DNA of 64,000 nt from Nannocystis pusilla (lineage in GTDB: Bacteria > Myxococcota_A > Polyangia > Nannocystales > Nannocystaceae), in assembly GCF_026626665.1 (NCBI RefSeq), contig NZ_JAPNKE010000002.1:5247168-5311167 (forward strand). The letters run 5' to 3'. Positions 1 to 9,217 of the stretch are shown here, piece by piece (position 1 is the stretch's first letter; each line of letters begins with the position of its first letter). Below the pieces are notes generated by a model. The model was not told the origin of the DNA. It saw nothing but the letters and a program-made list of their open reading frames with translations, and made no database searches. The translations under genes and the position numbers were made by a program.

Positions 1-242
1 GCCCTCCCGCGTGGCGGGAAAACCCTCGCACATCGTGCCGAGCGCCATGCGCGCCCGAGGACAAACCTTTTCCCGGATCCGTCACGGCTCGCCCTCGCGG
101 ATCCCCGGATCGGCGCGACCTGTTGCAGGCTTGCCGCCATGAGCGACGGAAGGATGCGAGAGTCATGGTCCTCGGCCTGCGAATTCACGAGGCGCCGATT
201 TTTCGCGGGAGCGCGTCGCTCGCGACCATCGCCCCGGCTACC

Positions 243-868
243 ATGGCGAGCGTGGATGAGGCCGACGACTACGCACTCCTCCGCGCCTGGCAGGGCGGCG
301 ACGACCGGGCTGGCGAACGGCTGTTTCGCCGCCACTACAAGCCCATGCTGCGGTTCTTTCACAACAAGGCCGGGCCGCAGGCGCACGACCTGGTCCAGCG
401 GACCTTCCTCGGCTGCCTCGAGGCGCGGGCGCGGATCCGCGAAGGCGCGACGTTCCGCGCGTTCCTGTTCGGGGTGGCCCGCAACGTGCTGTTCGACCAC
501 TACCGCCTGGCCCGCCGCGACCGCGAGCACCTCGACTTCTCCACCACGACGGCCGAAGATCTGGGGCCGACCCCTCGTCGGCGCTCGACCAGCTCCGCGA
601 GGTCGAGCTGCTCATGCGAGCGCTGCGGAGGATCCCGATCGAATCGCAGCTCATCCTCGAGATGTACTACTGGGAAGGCATGCCGGCGCACGAGATCGGC
701 GAGGCGCTCGAGATGCCCGAGCCGACCGTTCGCACCAAGATCCGGCGCGCCCGCCTGCGCCTCGAGCAGATCATCCAGGAGACCGCCTCCGCGCCGTCCC
801 TGAGCAAGAGCACCATCGACGGCATCGAGACCTGGGCGCGGAAGATCCGCGACGGGATCGGGAACTGA
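243..868 (+). CDS. ECF-type RNA polymerase sigma factor (one frameshift)
   Basis: A sigma-70-family factor that would direct RNA polymerase to a specific promoter set. The N-terminal half (from MASVDEADDYALLRAW) has the region-2 pattern, with RLFRRHYKPMLRFF and then VLFDHYRLARRDRE. The C-terminal half has a region-4 helix-turn-helix (LILEMYYWEGMPAHEIGEAL, then TVRTKIRRARLRLE). The halves lie in different frames, joined near 563-566 where a G seems lost from a GGGG run. Restoring it gives about 208 aa, the usual ECF size. I chose the ATG at 243 because homology starts there; in-frame starts upstream exist and no strong ribosome site is visible. No anti-sigma gene is adjacent. Confident in the family, not the regulon. 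Confidence 0.85.
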
Positions 869-869
869 C

Positions 870-995
870 GGTCCAGATCGCATCGAGGGCATCGGCTCGC
901 CCGCCGACATCGACTACGACGCGGCCCACTCCCGCATCCTCGTCCCGCGCCTGCTCGCCGACACGATCGAGTTCCACCACTTCAACGACTTCTGA
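870..995 (+). pseudogene. C-terminal remnant of an SMP-30-like beta-propeller
   Basis: Right after the sigma factor a short open stretch reads RIEGIGSPADIDYDAAHS, then RILVPRLLADTIEFHHF, then a stop. This closely resembles the last blade of SMP-30/gluconolactonase-like propellers. There is no start codon and the rest of the propeller is absent, so I read it as the 3' end of a lost gene. An alternative is a strongly frameshifted gene, but the sigma factor occupies the upstream DNA, so deletion is more likely. Confidence 0.45.
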
Positions 996-1147
996 TCGGA
1001 TGTCTCGCTCCGGCTTTGTCGGAAGCGTCATCGTGGTCCCGGAGCCACGGGTGCGCGACATCTCGCCACGCCATGCACGCAAAGCGCGTCGCATATCGGG
1101 CTGGTGATCGGGCACGCCATCTGCGGGCACATCCACGTCGACGAGAC

Positions 1148-1435
1148 ATGACGGGGACAGCGCGACCGGAGCCCCAAGGCGCCGGTGACACGCAAGCTTC
1201 GCGCGCCCGCCAGGTCTCACGAGCCCGAAGCACCAAGCCCTACTTCTCCTCCTCGGCGATCTACTACGCGGAGTACGACGACGCCACGTCGACGCTCCGG
1301 ATCTGGTTCACTTCGAGCGATGGCCCGTACGATTATTACGGAGTGCCTCGTCATCATTACGAAGGGCTCTGCGCGGCCACCTCGAAGGGCAGATATTTCA
1401 ACGACCACATCCGCGACCGCTACGGCGGCCGATGA
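1148..1435 (+). CDS. KTSC-domain protein
   Basis: About 95 residues. The C-terminal 60 form a KTSC domain: SSAIYYAEYDDATSTLRIWF, then YDYYGVPRHHYEGLCAATSK, then GRYFNDHIRDRY. The family is named for lysyl-tRNA synthetase C-terminal fusions and is also common as small free proteins. Its function is not settled and RNA binding is only suggested. The N-terminal 30 residues are polar and look disordered. I chose the ATG at 1148; an in-frame ATG at 1016 would add a tail with no similarity. The gene stands alone, with no obvious operon. Confidence 0.75.
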   Translation: MTGTARPEPQGAGDTQASRARQVSRARSTKPYFSSSAIYYAEYDDATSTLRIWFTSSDGPYDYYGVPRHHYEGLCAATSKGRYFNDHIRDRYGGR

Positions 1436-1585
1436 TCCGCGGCGCATTCCCGCGTCGGAGCGGCCGGCGATGACGGCGATCGTCGCCGACGAGCGAGACC
1501 GCGCCGCGGGTCCTTTCGTTCGGCGCCTCCGGATCCGGCGCGCTGGTCCTTTTCGCGCGCGGCCGCCTGCGGTACCCTGGGCCGC

Positions 1586-2227
1586 ATGCAGGGGCACCGT
1601 CCCACTCTCCTCGCCGCCAGCCTCGCCCTCGTCGCGTGCGCCGGCGAGCTGCGCGAGCCGGCGACCCCCGCCCCGCCGCCGACCGCCGTCGCCGCACCCG
1701 CCCCGGCCGCCTGCGAGCCCGCCCCTGCCCCCGCGCCCAGCGCCCGCGAGCGTCGTCGCCGCGAGCGCGGCCCGACCGACGGCAACTTCGTCTTCTCGCA
1801 CTTCAGCGCCGGCGTGTTCAGCACGATCCTCATCCAGCCTGCGACCTACTGGGTCGCCACGCGCGTCGGCGAGACCGGCCACGGCCTCGGTCCTGCGGTC
1901 GGCGCCCTCGTGCTCGGCGCCTTCCTGCCGCCGATCCTCAACTACACCGTGCAATGGGCGGTCGGGCGCTCGATCGCCCCCGGCCGCGATCGCTTCTGGC
2001 CGGGCTTCCTCGTCAATCAGGTCTCGCACCTCGGCATCTTCATCGGCGCAGTGGTGGGCGGCGCCGACTTTCGCAACCTCGGCCACGCCACCGCGATCGT
2101 GCTCGGCGAGGCGTTCCTCAACAGCGGCCTGGCGACGATGACCGCCGAGCTGACTCGTCGGCCGCGCGCTGCCACGGCGGCCACTGCGACCACGGTGATC
2201 GTACCGGTCCTGGAGTTCAAGTTCTGA
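1586..2227 (+). CDS. Predicted lipoprotein with membrane segments, unknown function
   Basis: 213 residues. The N-terminus is a lipoprotein signal with lipobox LVAC, followed by a Pro/Ala-rich linker. The remainder has several hydrophobic stretches (around FSAGVFSTILIQPATYW, GPAVGALVLGAFLPPILNY and HLGIFIGAVVGGADF), so it may be membrane-embedded as well as lipidated. I do not recognise the family. Its stop shares bases with the ATG of the serine hydrolase at 2227 (TGATG arrangement), so the two are probably co-translated and may act together in the envelope. Confidence 0.7.
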   Translation: MQGHRPTLLAASLALVACAGELREPATPAPPPTAVAAPAPAACEPAPAPAPSARERRRRERGPTDGNFVFSHFSAGVFSTILIQPATYWVATRVGETGHGLGPAVGALVLGAFLPPILNYTVQWAVGRSIAPGRDRFWPGFLVNQVSHLGIFIGAVVGGADFRNLGHATAIVLGEAFLNSGLATMTAELTRRPRAATAATATTVIVPVLEFKF

Positions 2228-3375
2228 TGCAGCGGCTGGTCCTGTCCTGTTGCGTGGTCGCCTCCCTCCTCGCCGCCCGCGAGGCCGCCGCGGCCTGTCC
2301 GGTGGGCGTCACCTGGCCCGCGGCCGACTGGCCCGAGGCGCTCGCCAGCGGCCCGACCGTCGCGGCGGCCGACGAGTACCTGTTCACCCTCACCGGCCGC
2401 GACGAGGACCGCGAGGGCATCCGCACCGACGGCGTCGTCATCGTCCACCGCGGCCGCGTCATCTACGAGCGCTACGCCCGCGGCTACGCCCGGCACAACC
2501 GTCACCTCGCCTGGTCGGTGTCCAAGAGCTTCCTCAACGCCATGGTCGGCGTCGGCGTCGGCCGCGGCGCCCTCACCGTCGACGACTCGATCTGCGATCA
2601 TTACGACGCCGACGGCGAGCTGTGCGACATCACCGTCGGCGACCTCCTCGACTGGGGCTCGGGCCTCGACTGGAACGAGGGCTACGAGGACGAGCCCTAT
2701 TATCTGTCGTCCGTGATCGCCATGCTGTACGGCATCGGCTCCGGCGACATGGCCGCGTTCGTCGCCGCGCAGGGCCTCGCCGAGACCCCCGGCACCATCT
2801 ATCGCTACAGCTCCGGCGACACCGTGCTGCTGTCCGCGGTGCTCGCCGGCGCCCTCGGCCCCGACCTCGCCGACGATTACCCGTGGGAGTTCATCTTCGA
2901 CCCGATCGGCATGAAGAGCGCGATGTTCGAGCGCGACCAGGTCGGCACCTACGTCGGCTCGTCCTACGTCTACGCGACCCCGCGCGACCTGGCCCGCTTC
3001 GGCTACCTGTTCTTGCGCGACGGCTGCTGGGACGGCCAGCGGATCGTCCCCGAGGGCTGGGTCGCCGCCAGCACCCAGCCCAACCCGTCGTTTCAGATGG
3101 GCAAGTCCTACGAACATTTCCTGCGCGACGGCGATGCGGTGCCCGGCCGCCACTGGTGGCTCAACCTGCCGATCCCCGAGCTCGCGCACGAGCGCCGCTG
3201 GCCCGCCGCGCCGCCCGACACCTTCGCCGGGCTCGGCCATTGGGGGCAGACGATCTTCGTCGTCCCCTCGGCCGACCTCGTCCTCGTGCGCACCGCCGAC
3301 GACCGCGAATCGGGCTTCGACCAGAACCGCTACCTCGAGCTCGCCCTCACCCTCGCCGCGGAGGACTCGCCGTGA
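2227..3375 (+). CDS. Secreted serine hydrolase, class C beta-lactamase family
   Basis: 382 residues with a Sec signal (about residues 1-23). The penicillin-binding/esterase fold is shown by SVSK at 97-100 (nucleophile Ser97, base Lys100) and the YSSG motif at 194-197. A Gly-rich GLGHWGQTIF stretch near the C-terminus is in the position of the KTG box. Members include D-aminopeptidases, esterases and beta-lactamases, and the substrate cannot be read from sequence. It overlaps the preceding lipoprotein by one base, and its stop overlaps the GTG of the next gene, so three genes form one transcript. It probably acts outside the inner membrane. Confidence 0.85.
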   Translation: MQRLVLSCCVVASLLAAREAAAACPVGVTWPAADWPEALASGPTVAAADEYLFTLTGRDEDREGIRTDGVVIVHRGRVIYERYARGYARHNRHLAWSVSKSFLNAMVGVGVGRGALTVDDSICDHYDADGELCDITVGDLLDWGSGLDWNEGYEDEPYYLSSVIAMLYGIGSGDMAAFVAAQGLAETPGTIYRYSSGDTVLLSAVLAGALGPDLADDYPWEFIFDPIGMKSAMFERDQVGTYVGSSYVYATPRDLARFGYLFLRDGCWDGQRIVPEGWVAASTQPNPSFQMGKSYEHFLRDGDAVPGRHWWLNLPIPELAHERRWPAAPPDTFAGLGHWGQTIFVVPSADLVLVRTADDRESGFDQNRYLELALTLAAEDSP

Positions 3376-3665
3376 CCCGCCGCGTCCTGCCTCTCCTCGT
3401 CGCCCTCGCCCTCGCCGGGTGCAACGGCGAGGCCTACGACAACAACGACGCCGAGCTCGCCGTGCGCCAGAAGGCCAAGGAGATGTGCTCCTGCCTGTTC
3501 GTGATGGAGCTGACCGAGCAGGAGTGCGCCGCCTGGACCCGCGTGTCCCCGAACGTCGCCAAGGCCACGATCGACCGCGAGAACCAGCGCGTCCACGCGG
3601 TCGCGCTCGGCTTCTGGGCCGCCGACGCCCGCTTCGACGGCCGCCACGGCTGCGTCCACGATTGA
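3372..3665 (+). CDS. Small lipoprotein, unknown
   Basis: 97 residues starting at a GTG that overlaps the serine hydrolase stop (GTGA). A signal peptide ends in lipobox LAGC. The mature part is charged and helical, with a few Cys residues (MCSCLF, and one near the C-terminus). No family recognised. The overlap shows translational coupling, so it may be an accessory of the hydrolase. The GTG is chosen because it alone puts a full signal peptide before the lipobox Cys. Confidence 0.7.
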   Translation: MTRRVLPLLVALALAGCNGEAYDNNDAELAVRQKAKEMCSCLFVMELTEQECAAWTRVSPNVAKATIDRENQRVHAVALGFWAADARFDGRHGCVHD

Positions 3666-4149
3666 TCGCGGCGCGAATGCGCCGACTCGCCGCTCGATGG
3701 TGACGGAGGTCCGCCGCCTCGGACAGGTGTCATGATTTCGCGAGCGGGGTGGACGGCCTCTGCGAGCACGACCGGTGAGCGCAGTCGCTGTCCGAAGAGC
3801 CAGCTCTCCCGCGCCAGGACCGGCGCATCGGGCGATCGCTGGCGCTCTGCCCGCCGCGAATGATGGGGCCTTTCCTGAGGATCGTGCCCGTCGCTCCGTG
3901 GGCTGTCGGACTGCCGAGCACGACGTCCTCCCGTGATTGGGGAGAAGAGGAGGTGGATCCCCTCGTGCGCCATCGTCGAGCCCGCCCTGCGATGCATCCA
4001 GGGCCATTGTGCAGGGCGCGTCAGGACGGAGCGCGGAATCTGCGCCCCCGTCACCCGAAAGATTACAGAGGATGGCTTCTGCGCCATTTCTTGATACCAG
4101 CGAACGACCCCCTAGCCGAAACCCCAGGCACCGACAGGGAGTGGGAATC
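3666..4149 (+). other. Intergenic region upstream of the hybrid kinase
   Basis: No supported gene in about 480 bp. Open frames here lack sensible codon structure or similarity. It presumably holds the kinase promoter, but no clear -35/-10 pair or sigma-54 element can be named. Confidence 0.5.
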
Positions 4150-6456
4150 ATGAGTGCTCTGGCAGAGCTCATCGAGAGACAGAAGGACCGCGTACTGACC
4201 GCCTGCGAGCGGCGCCTCGCCGCGCGCGGCATCCGCGCAGGGCACGCCCCGCAGCACCTGGACACGCTGTGCCAGGCTTTGAAGGGCTTGGAGGATTCGC
4301 AGGAGTCGCGCGTGCCCGACGAGGTGCACGAGATCGGCGCCCTCGTCGACGCGGTGATGGAGCTGCCGGACGTGGCGGCGCCGGACGTCCGGGACCTGGC
4401 GGTCCTCGCCCGGTGGAGCGCGGCGTGCAGCGCCGGCGCGGTCGCCCAGCGGTTCGAGGCCGATGCTCGCCGGCCGCTCGAGCTGTTCGAGCAAGCGCCG
4501 GGGTTCGTCGCGTTCCTCCGCGGGCCCGAGATGGTGTTCGAGGTGGCCAACGCCGCCTACCACCAGCTCGTCGGCCACCGCCAGGTCGTCGGCAAGACGG
4601 TCCGCGAGGCGCTGCCCGAGCTCGAGGGTCAGGGCTACTTCGAGCTGCTCGAGCACGTCTACAACAGCGGCGAGCCGTACATCGGCACCCAGCGCAAGGT
4701 GGTCCTGCAGCCGAGCCCGGAAGCGGAGTCGTCCGAGGCGTACCTCGACTTCATCTATCAGCCGATCCGCGACCCGCACGGTCAGGTGACCGGGATCCTC
4801 GTGCAGGGGCAAGAGGTGACGCAGGTGCGGCTCCTGGGCCAGCGCGGCGAGCAGGCCGAGGCCGCCCTGCGCGCCTCCGAGGAGCGCTATCGCCGGCTGT
4901 TCGCCTCGATCGACGACGGTTACTGCCTGCTGCAGATGATCGTCGACGACAATGGCGAGACCGTCGATTATCGGTTCCTCGAGGCCAACTCGGCCTTCGA
5001 GACGCACACCGGCCTGGCCGGGGCGGTCGGCAAGACCGCGCGCGAGCTGGTGCCCGACCTCGACGACTCGTGGTTCCGCCTGTACGGCCGCGTCGCCGAG
5101 ACCGGCGAGACGGCCCGGTTCGAAAACTACGCGCCGGCCATGGATCGATGGTTCGAGGTCTACGCCACCCGGGCCGGCCCCGCGGAGCTGCGGCAGGTGG
5201 CGCTCGTGTTCAAGGACGTGAGCGAGCGCAAGCGCAACGAGGCCAACCGCGCCGAGCTGTTCGCGCGCGAGAGCGCGGCGCGGCGCGAGGCCGAGACGGC
5301 GACCCGGCTGCGCGACGAGTTCCTGGCCACGGTGAGCCACGAATTGCGCACCCCGCTGACCTCGATCCTCGGCTGGGCGCAGATGCTGCAACTCGACGGA
5401 TTGTCGGCCGATCAGCGGCGCCACGCGATCGACACCATCGAGCGCAACGCGCGGGCCCAGGCCCAGCTCATCGAGGACCTGCTCGACGTCAGCAGCATCC
5501 TCGCCGGCAAGCTGCGCCTCGAGGTCCAGACCGTCAACATCCGCGAGATCGTCGAGGCCGCGCTCGAGACCGTGCGCCCGGCCGCGGAGGCCCGCGGGGT
5601 CCGCTTGCAGGCCACGCTCGCCTCCGGCGCGACGGTGATGGGCGACCCACAGCGGCTGCAGCAGGTGGTGTGGAACTTGCTCAGCAACGCCGTGAAGTTC
5701 ACGCCGCGCGCGGGTCGGGTGCAGGTGCTGGTGGAGCGGCGCGACTCGTCGGTGGAGATCGTGGTGGCCGACACCGGCAAGGGCATCGCTCCCGAGTTTC
5801 AGCCGCACGTGTTCGAGCGCTTCCGCCAGGCCGACGGGGCGACGACGCGGCGCCACGGCGGGCTCGGGCTCGGCCTGTCGATCGTCCGCCAGCTCGTCGA
5901 GATGCACGGCGGGACCGTCAGCGTCTTCAGCGAGGGCGAAGATCGCGGCGCCAGCTTCACGGTGCGGATCCCCCTGGCGGTCACGCTCCGGCGCGAGGTC
6001 GAGACGCCGGAGACCCTGCGCAGAGAAGCCGCGAAGCAGGACCTGCACTGTCCGCCCGAGCTCGCGGGGCTCCGGGTCCTGGTCGTCGACGACGAGCGCG
6101 ACACCCGAGAGATGCTGGGAATGCTGCTCCGGCGCTGCGGGGTGGAGGTGACCCTGGCGGCCTCGGCGGCCGAGGCCCTGCGCTCGATCGAGGCGGAGCG
6201 ACCCGACGTGCTCGTCTCCGACATCGGCATGCCGGGCGAAGACGGTTACTCGCTGCTCGAGAAGCTCCGCAAGCTGCCCCGCGAAGCCGGCGGCACCCTC
6301 CCCGCGGTGGCCTTGACGGCCTACGCGCGCTCGGAAGACCGCACTCGCGCCCTCCTGGCAGGTTTTAACAATCACGTGGCGAAGCCGGTCGAACCGATCG
6401 AACTGCTGGCGGTCATCGCCTCGCTGTCGTGGCGCACCCGCAAGACCTCGACGTGA
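4150..6456 (+). CDS. PAS-PAS hybrid sensor histidine kinase with receiver domain
   Basis: 768 residues, no membrane segments, so a cytosolic sensor. Order: helical N-terminus (1-110), PAS (about 113-225), PAS (about 241-360), HisKA with SHELRTPL (phospho-acceptor His397), HATPase with N-box NLLSNAVKF (about 509-517), DTGKGI and GLGLGLSIV, then a C-terminal receiver (about 641-760) with the acidic pair Asp647/648, phospho-acceptor Asp691 in SDIGMPGEDG, and the conserved Lys in VAKPVEP. ATP-driven His phosphorylation is expected to pass to the attached receiver and on to an unknown partner. The ATG at 4150 begins the homologous region and no partner regulator is adjacent. Confidence 0.93.
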   Translation: MSALAELIERQKDRVLTACERRLAARGIRAGHAPQHLDTLCQALKGLEDSQESRVPDEVHEIGALVDAVMELPDVAAPDVRDLAVLARWSAACSAGAVAQRFEADARRPLELFEQAPGFVAFLRGPEMVFEVANAAYHQLVGHRQVVGKTVREALPELEGQGYFELLEHVYNSGEPYIGTQRKVVLQPSPEAESSEAYLDFIYQPIRDPHGQVTGILVQGQEVTQVRLLGQRGEQAEAALRASEERYRRLFASIDDGYCLLQMIVDDNGETVDYRFLEANSAFETHTGLAGAVGKTARELVPDLDDSWFRLYGRVAETGETARFENYAPAMDRWFEVYATRAGPAELRQVALVFKDVSERKRNEANRAELFARESAARREAETATRLRDEFLATVSHELRTPLTSILGWAQMLQLDGLSADQRRHAIDTIERNARAQAQLIEDLLDVSSILAGKLRLEVQTVNIREIVEAALETVRPAAEARGVRLQATLASGATVMGDPQRLQQVVWNLLSNAVKFTPRAGRVQVLVERRDSSVEIVVADTGKGIAPEFQPHVFERFRQADGATTRRHGGLGLGLSIVRQLVEMHGGTVSVFSEGEDRGASFTVRIPLAVTLRREVETPETLRREAAKQDLHCPPELAGLRVLVVDDERDTREMLGMLLRRCGVEVTLAASAAEALRSIEAERPDVLVSDIGMPGEDGYSLLEKLRKLPREAGGTLPAVALTAYARSEDRTRALLAGFNNHVAKPVEPIELLAVIASLSWRTRKTST

Positions 6457-6607
6457 AGCGCGGCGCCTGCGACCGCCGGTGAGCCCTGCGGATTCGCATG
6501 TGCCGCCGGCCGGTCCGGGGAACCTGCCCTGGAACCTCGGTCGCACCAATGCCGGAGGGCACGCAGGTCGTCGCCTCGTGCCCTCCGCGTCGATCCGCTC
6601 TCTGCCC

Positions 6608-7204
6608 CTATCTGTGGATATTCGGGCGCAGATGCCGGATCGAGTCCCTTATATGGATAGGACCCTCCGCGCGCCACGGCGGTGAACGGTTGCGTGTCTC
6701 CGGACACGGACGAGGCGGGTGATGAGGAATAGAGTGAGGCCGTTGGCCATCGCTCGGCTGGGGCCGTGGCGCGACACGCTGGAGCTCCTGCGGCGCTGCG
6801 CTGTCGTGCGTCGACCCTTCTATGAAACACCTCCGCGACAATCGCAGCGACAGCTCGACGCTGCCGATCCGCACCGTCAACGAGAACCGCTCGCCCGCCT
6901 CCGGTCCCCGCCGTGGCGGCTCCGGCGGCTCCGGCGGGAACAGGCACGCCACTGCATCGATCCGTCTCCGCTGCAGCGGACGAGCCTGTCGCAGCGCCTC
7001 CCAGAAGCACGCCTGGAACACGTGGCCCGTCCTCATGAGAAGACCGGCGGCCTCCTGGGCCACGTGCTTCGCGCTGGCCATCTCTCCCGGCAAGCGGGTC
7101 GCGAGGCCATGCTCGATGCCCTCCAGGACGCGCTCCAGCTCCGCCCTGACGAACAGAGCTTGGAGGAGGTCGGAGAGCTGGCCCTGAGCCGACATGAGCA
7201 CCAC
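6608..7204 (-). CDS. Orphan EAD1-like (effector-associated domain) protein
   Basis: The first 85 residues (SDLLQALFVRAELERVLEGI, then a helix through HVAQEAAGLLMRTGHVF, then RQARPLQRRRIDAVACLFPP) have the all-helical pattern of effector-associated domain 1, a death-like adaptor domain in bacterial conflict systems that pairs with EADs on partner proteins. The remaining 110 residues are Pro/Arg-rich and look less protein-like, so the true end may be earlier. No effector domain (protease, TIR, nuclease) is visible. Start is a GTG at 7204 or ATG at 7195; neither has a clear ribosome site. Another EAD1-like domain occurs in the ABC protein at 45021-46879, a possible partner. Confidence 0.5.
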   Translation of the reverse strand: MVLMSAQGQLSDLLQALFVRAELERVLEGIEHGLATRLPGEMASAKHVAQEAAGLLMRTGHVFQACFWEALRQARPLQRRRIDAVACLFPPEPPEPPRRGPEAGERFSLTVRIGSVELSLRLSRRCFIEGSTHDSAAPQELQRVAPRPQPSDGQRPHSIPHHPPRPCPETRNRSPPWRAEGPIHIRDSIRHLRPNIHR

Positions 7205-7845
7205 CGCGGAAACGCCCAGTGACGCAACTTACACAGCAATCTCACACCTCGTCAACTGGGAAATCTGGCAAAGCTGGGGTTCCCGTACATGATGCAAAGA
7301 GTTCGGCCGAGCTTGCCCGGGCCGCCGACCCAGCCGCCATTGGCATTTGCGGGAGTTCGCCCGGGCGCGCGAACTGCCGAACGGCGCCACCCGTCCCGGA
7401 CGCGGGACCGAATGAAGCCACCGCGAGAGAGGCGGTCGAGCTGCCGAAAGGTCCTGACGTTGCGTGATACAGCGGGGGCCGAGGACTCGTGGCAGCGGTC
7501 CTGCTCGGCGGCTCGCTCGAGGCCGGTCGGCCCTCTGTAAGCCCCCTGGGGAATTGTCGGTGTCGCATCCTCCATTTGGCAAAGGAGGGCCGCCGAAGCT
7601 GTTACCATTTGCGTGCTCTCCGCCGCGCACGGCGTCGCAAGAACGTCGCACGCTGCGATGTCTACATAATCGCACTCCGGGAATCCCGCGAGGTGATTTG
7701 CCTGGGCGGTCGAACCGGTCATGATTCGGTGGACAGTGCGAGCGTGAATCATCCTGCGATGATTCAGCGGCCGGCGCGGTGATTCGCGGGTGCGATCCGT
7801 GGGTGCATCGACGACCGCGACGCGGCGCACCTGGGAGGCATTACC
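7205..7845 (+). other. Intergenic region, no supported gene
   Basis: About 640 bp between two divergent genes. Several short open frames exist on both strands, but none has a convincing start, domain or coding pattern. Presumably it holds the promoters of both flanking genes. Confidence 0.5.
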
Positions 7846-8736
7846 ATGAACAAGTCCACGATTCAGTCCGCCCGACTCATCGGCGCCTCGATGGCGCTGC
7901 TCACCCTGGTCGCGCTGCCCAGGACGGCCCGCGCCGACCTCGAGGCGTGCGGGGGGATCTTCCTGTTCGCGGAGGCGCAATGCAAGTTCGTCCCGACCGA
8001 GGAGTGCATGACGAGCTGCGAGCCGGTGGCGATGGAGACCGCGTGCGCGTCGCGGCTGTACACCGAATGCGAGGGCGAGTGCACGGCGTCGTTCGAGGTC
8101 GAGTGCGTCGGCGGCTGCGAGACGAGCTGCAGCAGCGAGTGCGAGGCCGACGCCGGGACCGACGACCCGCCGAACGCGATGGGCGTGTGCATGTCGACCT
8201 GCCAGCAGGACTGCAACGACAAGTGCGCCGGCGCCGAGCACCAGGGCGAGTGCCGTTCGGCCTGCGCGCACACGTGCGGCGAGAGCTGCGAGCCGCGCTG
8301 CGGCGATCTCGACGACCAGGTCGCCTGCGACACCAAGTGCTCGGCGGTGTGCGAGGGCTCGTGCGAGGCGTCGGCGCGCAGCGAATGCCAGATCTCCTGC
8401 CAGTCGACGCGGTTCTCCGAGTGCAAGACCGAGGTCGTCGACGTCTGCTCCGAGAGCTGCACGCAGACCGGCGGCGCGATCTTCTGCGACGGTCAGTTCC
8501 TGGCCTCCAGCGATCTCCAGGCCTGCGCCGACGAGCTGCTGGCCGAGCTCGGCATCGAGATCGACATCCACGTCGAGGCCGACGTCGAGTGCAAGGACAA
8601 CGAGTGCGAGGCGCAGGCTGAAGGCGAGGGCCTGCTGAGCTGCGCGATCGTCCCCGATGCGGGTCGAGGGGTCGGCGCGATGCTCCTCTCCCTCGGGCTC
8701 GTGGGCCTGCACCTGCGGCGACGTCGTCGCCGCTGA
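7846..8736 (+). CDS. Cys-rich exported protein with Arg-rich C-terminal anchor
   Basis: 296 residues. A signal peptide (to about residue 30, ALPRTARA) precedes a region with dozens of Cys in short CxxxC spacings (for example CVGGCETSCSSECE and CMSTCQQDCNDKC), suggesting repeated disulfide-rich knots. The C-terminus is one hydrophobic span (GVGAMLLSLGLVGLHL) followed by six Arg, resembling sorting tails of the MYXO-CTERM/GlyGly-CTERM type, although the usual GCS-type motif is not clear. A good ribosome site GGGAGG lies at 7833-7838. Function unknown; a surface or outer-membrane protein is likely. Confidence 0.75.
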   Translation: MNKSTIQSARLIGASMALLTLVALPRTARADLEACGGIFLFAEAQCKFVPTEECMTSCEPVAMETACASRLYTECEGECTASFEVECVGGCETSCSSECEADAGTDDPPNAMGVCMSTCQQDCNDKCAGAEHQGECRSACAHTCGESCEPRCGDLDDQVACDTKCSAVCEGSCEASARSECQISCQSTRFSECKTEVVDVCSESCTQTGGAIFCDGQFLASSDLQACADELLAELGIEIDIHVEADVECKDNECEAQAEGEGLLSCAIVPDAGRGVGAMLLSLGLVGLHLRRRRRR

Positions 8737-9217
8737 GGCTCGCGCGCCGGCGCAAACAGCCGCCTCGGCGCATCGCGGCTCGCTGCATGGCGCCTGTAGA
8801 CCCCGAGTCGACATTCCGGCTCACGCTCGACATGGCGGTGTTCGTCGCCGTCGTCGTGCGCCGGCCGCTCGCACGACGACGGTCGCCGGACGCCGCCCAG
8901 GCTTCCGACCTTCGAGCGCTTCTCTTCCTCGACGCGACGACGATCGACGGACCCATGCTCACCGCAATCGCGGATCACGACACGTTGCTGATGAAGCTGT
9001 GCCCATGATTCGAGCCGCACGCGACCCGGCTCGCGCACGCCGAGCGCTGCGCTGCCTGGGCGACCCCAGCAAACTCACTTGGGTCTCGCCCGCGAGGATG
9101 GCCCCAATCATCGTTCGATACGCGTGACTTCGGTCGCGCACCGGTCCCTGCTCAATGCCCGGGGCGGGGCAAAGCCGCTTGCACGACTTATGGCCCCTCG
9201 GTATGCTCCGGGCGAAA
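8737..9217 (+). other. Intergenic region
   Basis: About 480 bp with no gene I can support. A 73-codon open frame at 8787-9008 has no ribosome site or similarity. Confidence 0.5.

Noticed and set aside
4063..6549. Long minus-strand open frame opposite the hybrid histidine kinase
   Set aside because: Shadow of the plus-strand kinase, without any motif.
6719..7222. Plus-strand open frame of 167 codons opposite the EAD-like gene
   Set aside because: Arg/His-rich composition without a domain; the minus frame carries the helical EAD pattern.
8787..9008. Small open frame of 73 codons
   Set aside because: No ribosome site, no similarity; a chance frame in GC-rich DNA.
9010..9060. Possible tRNA-like fold
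   Set aside because: No complete cloverleaf or anticodon stem could be drawn.
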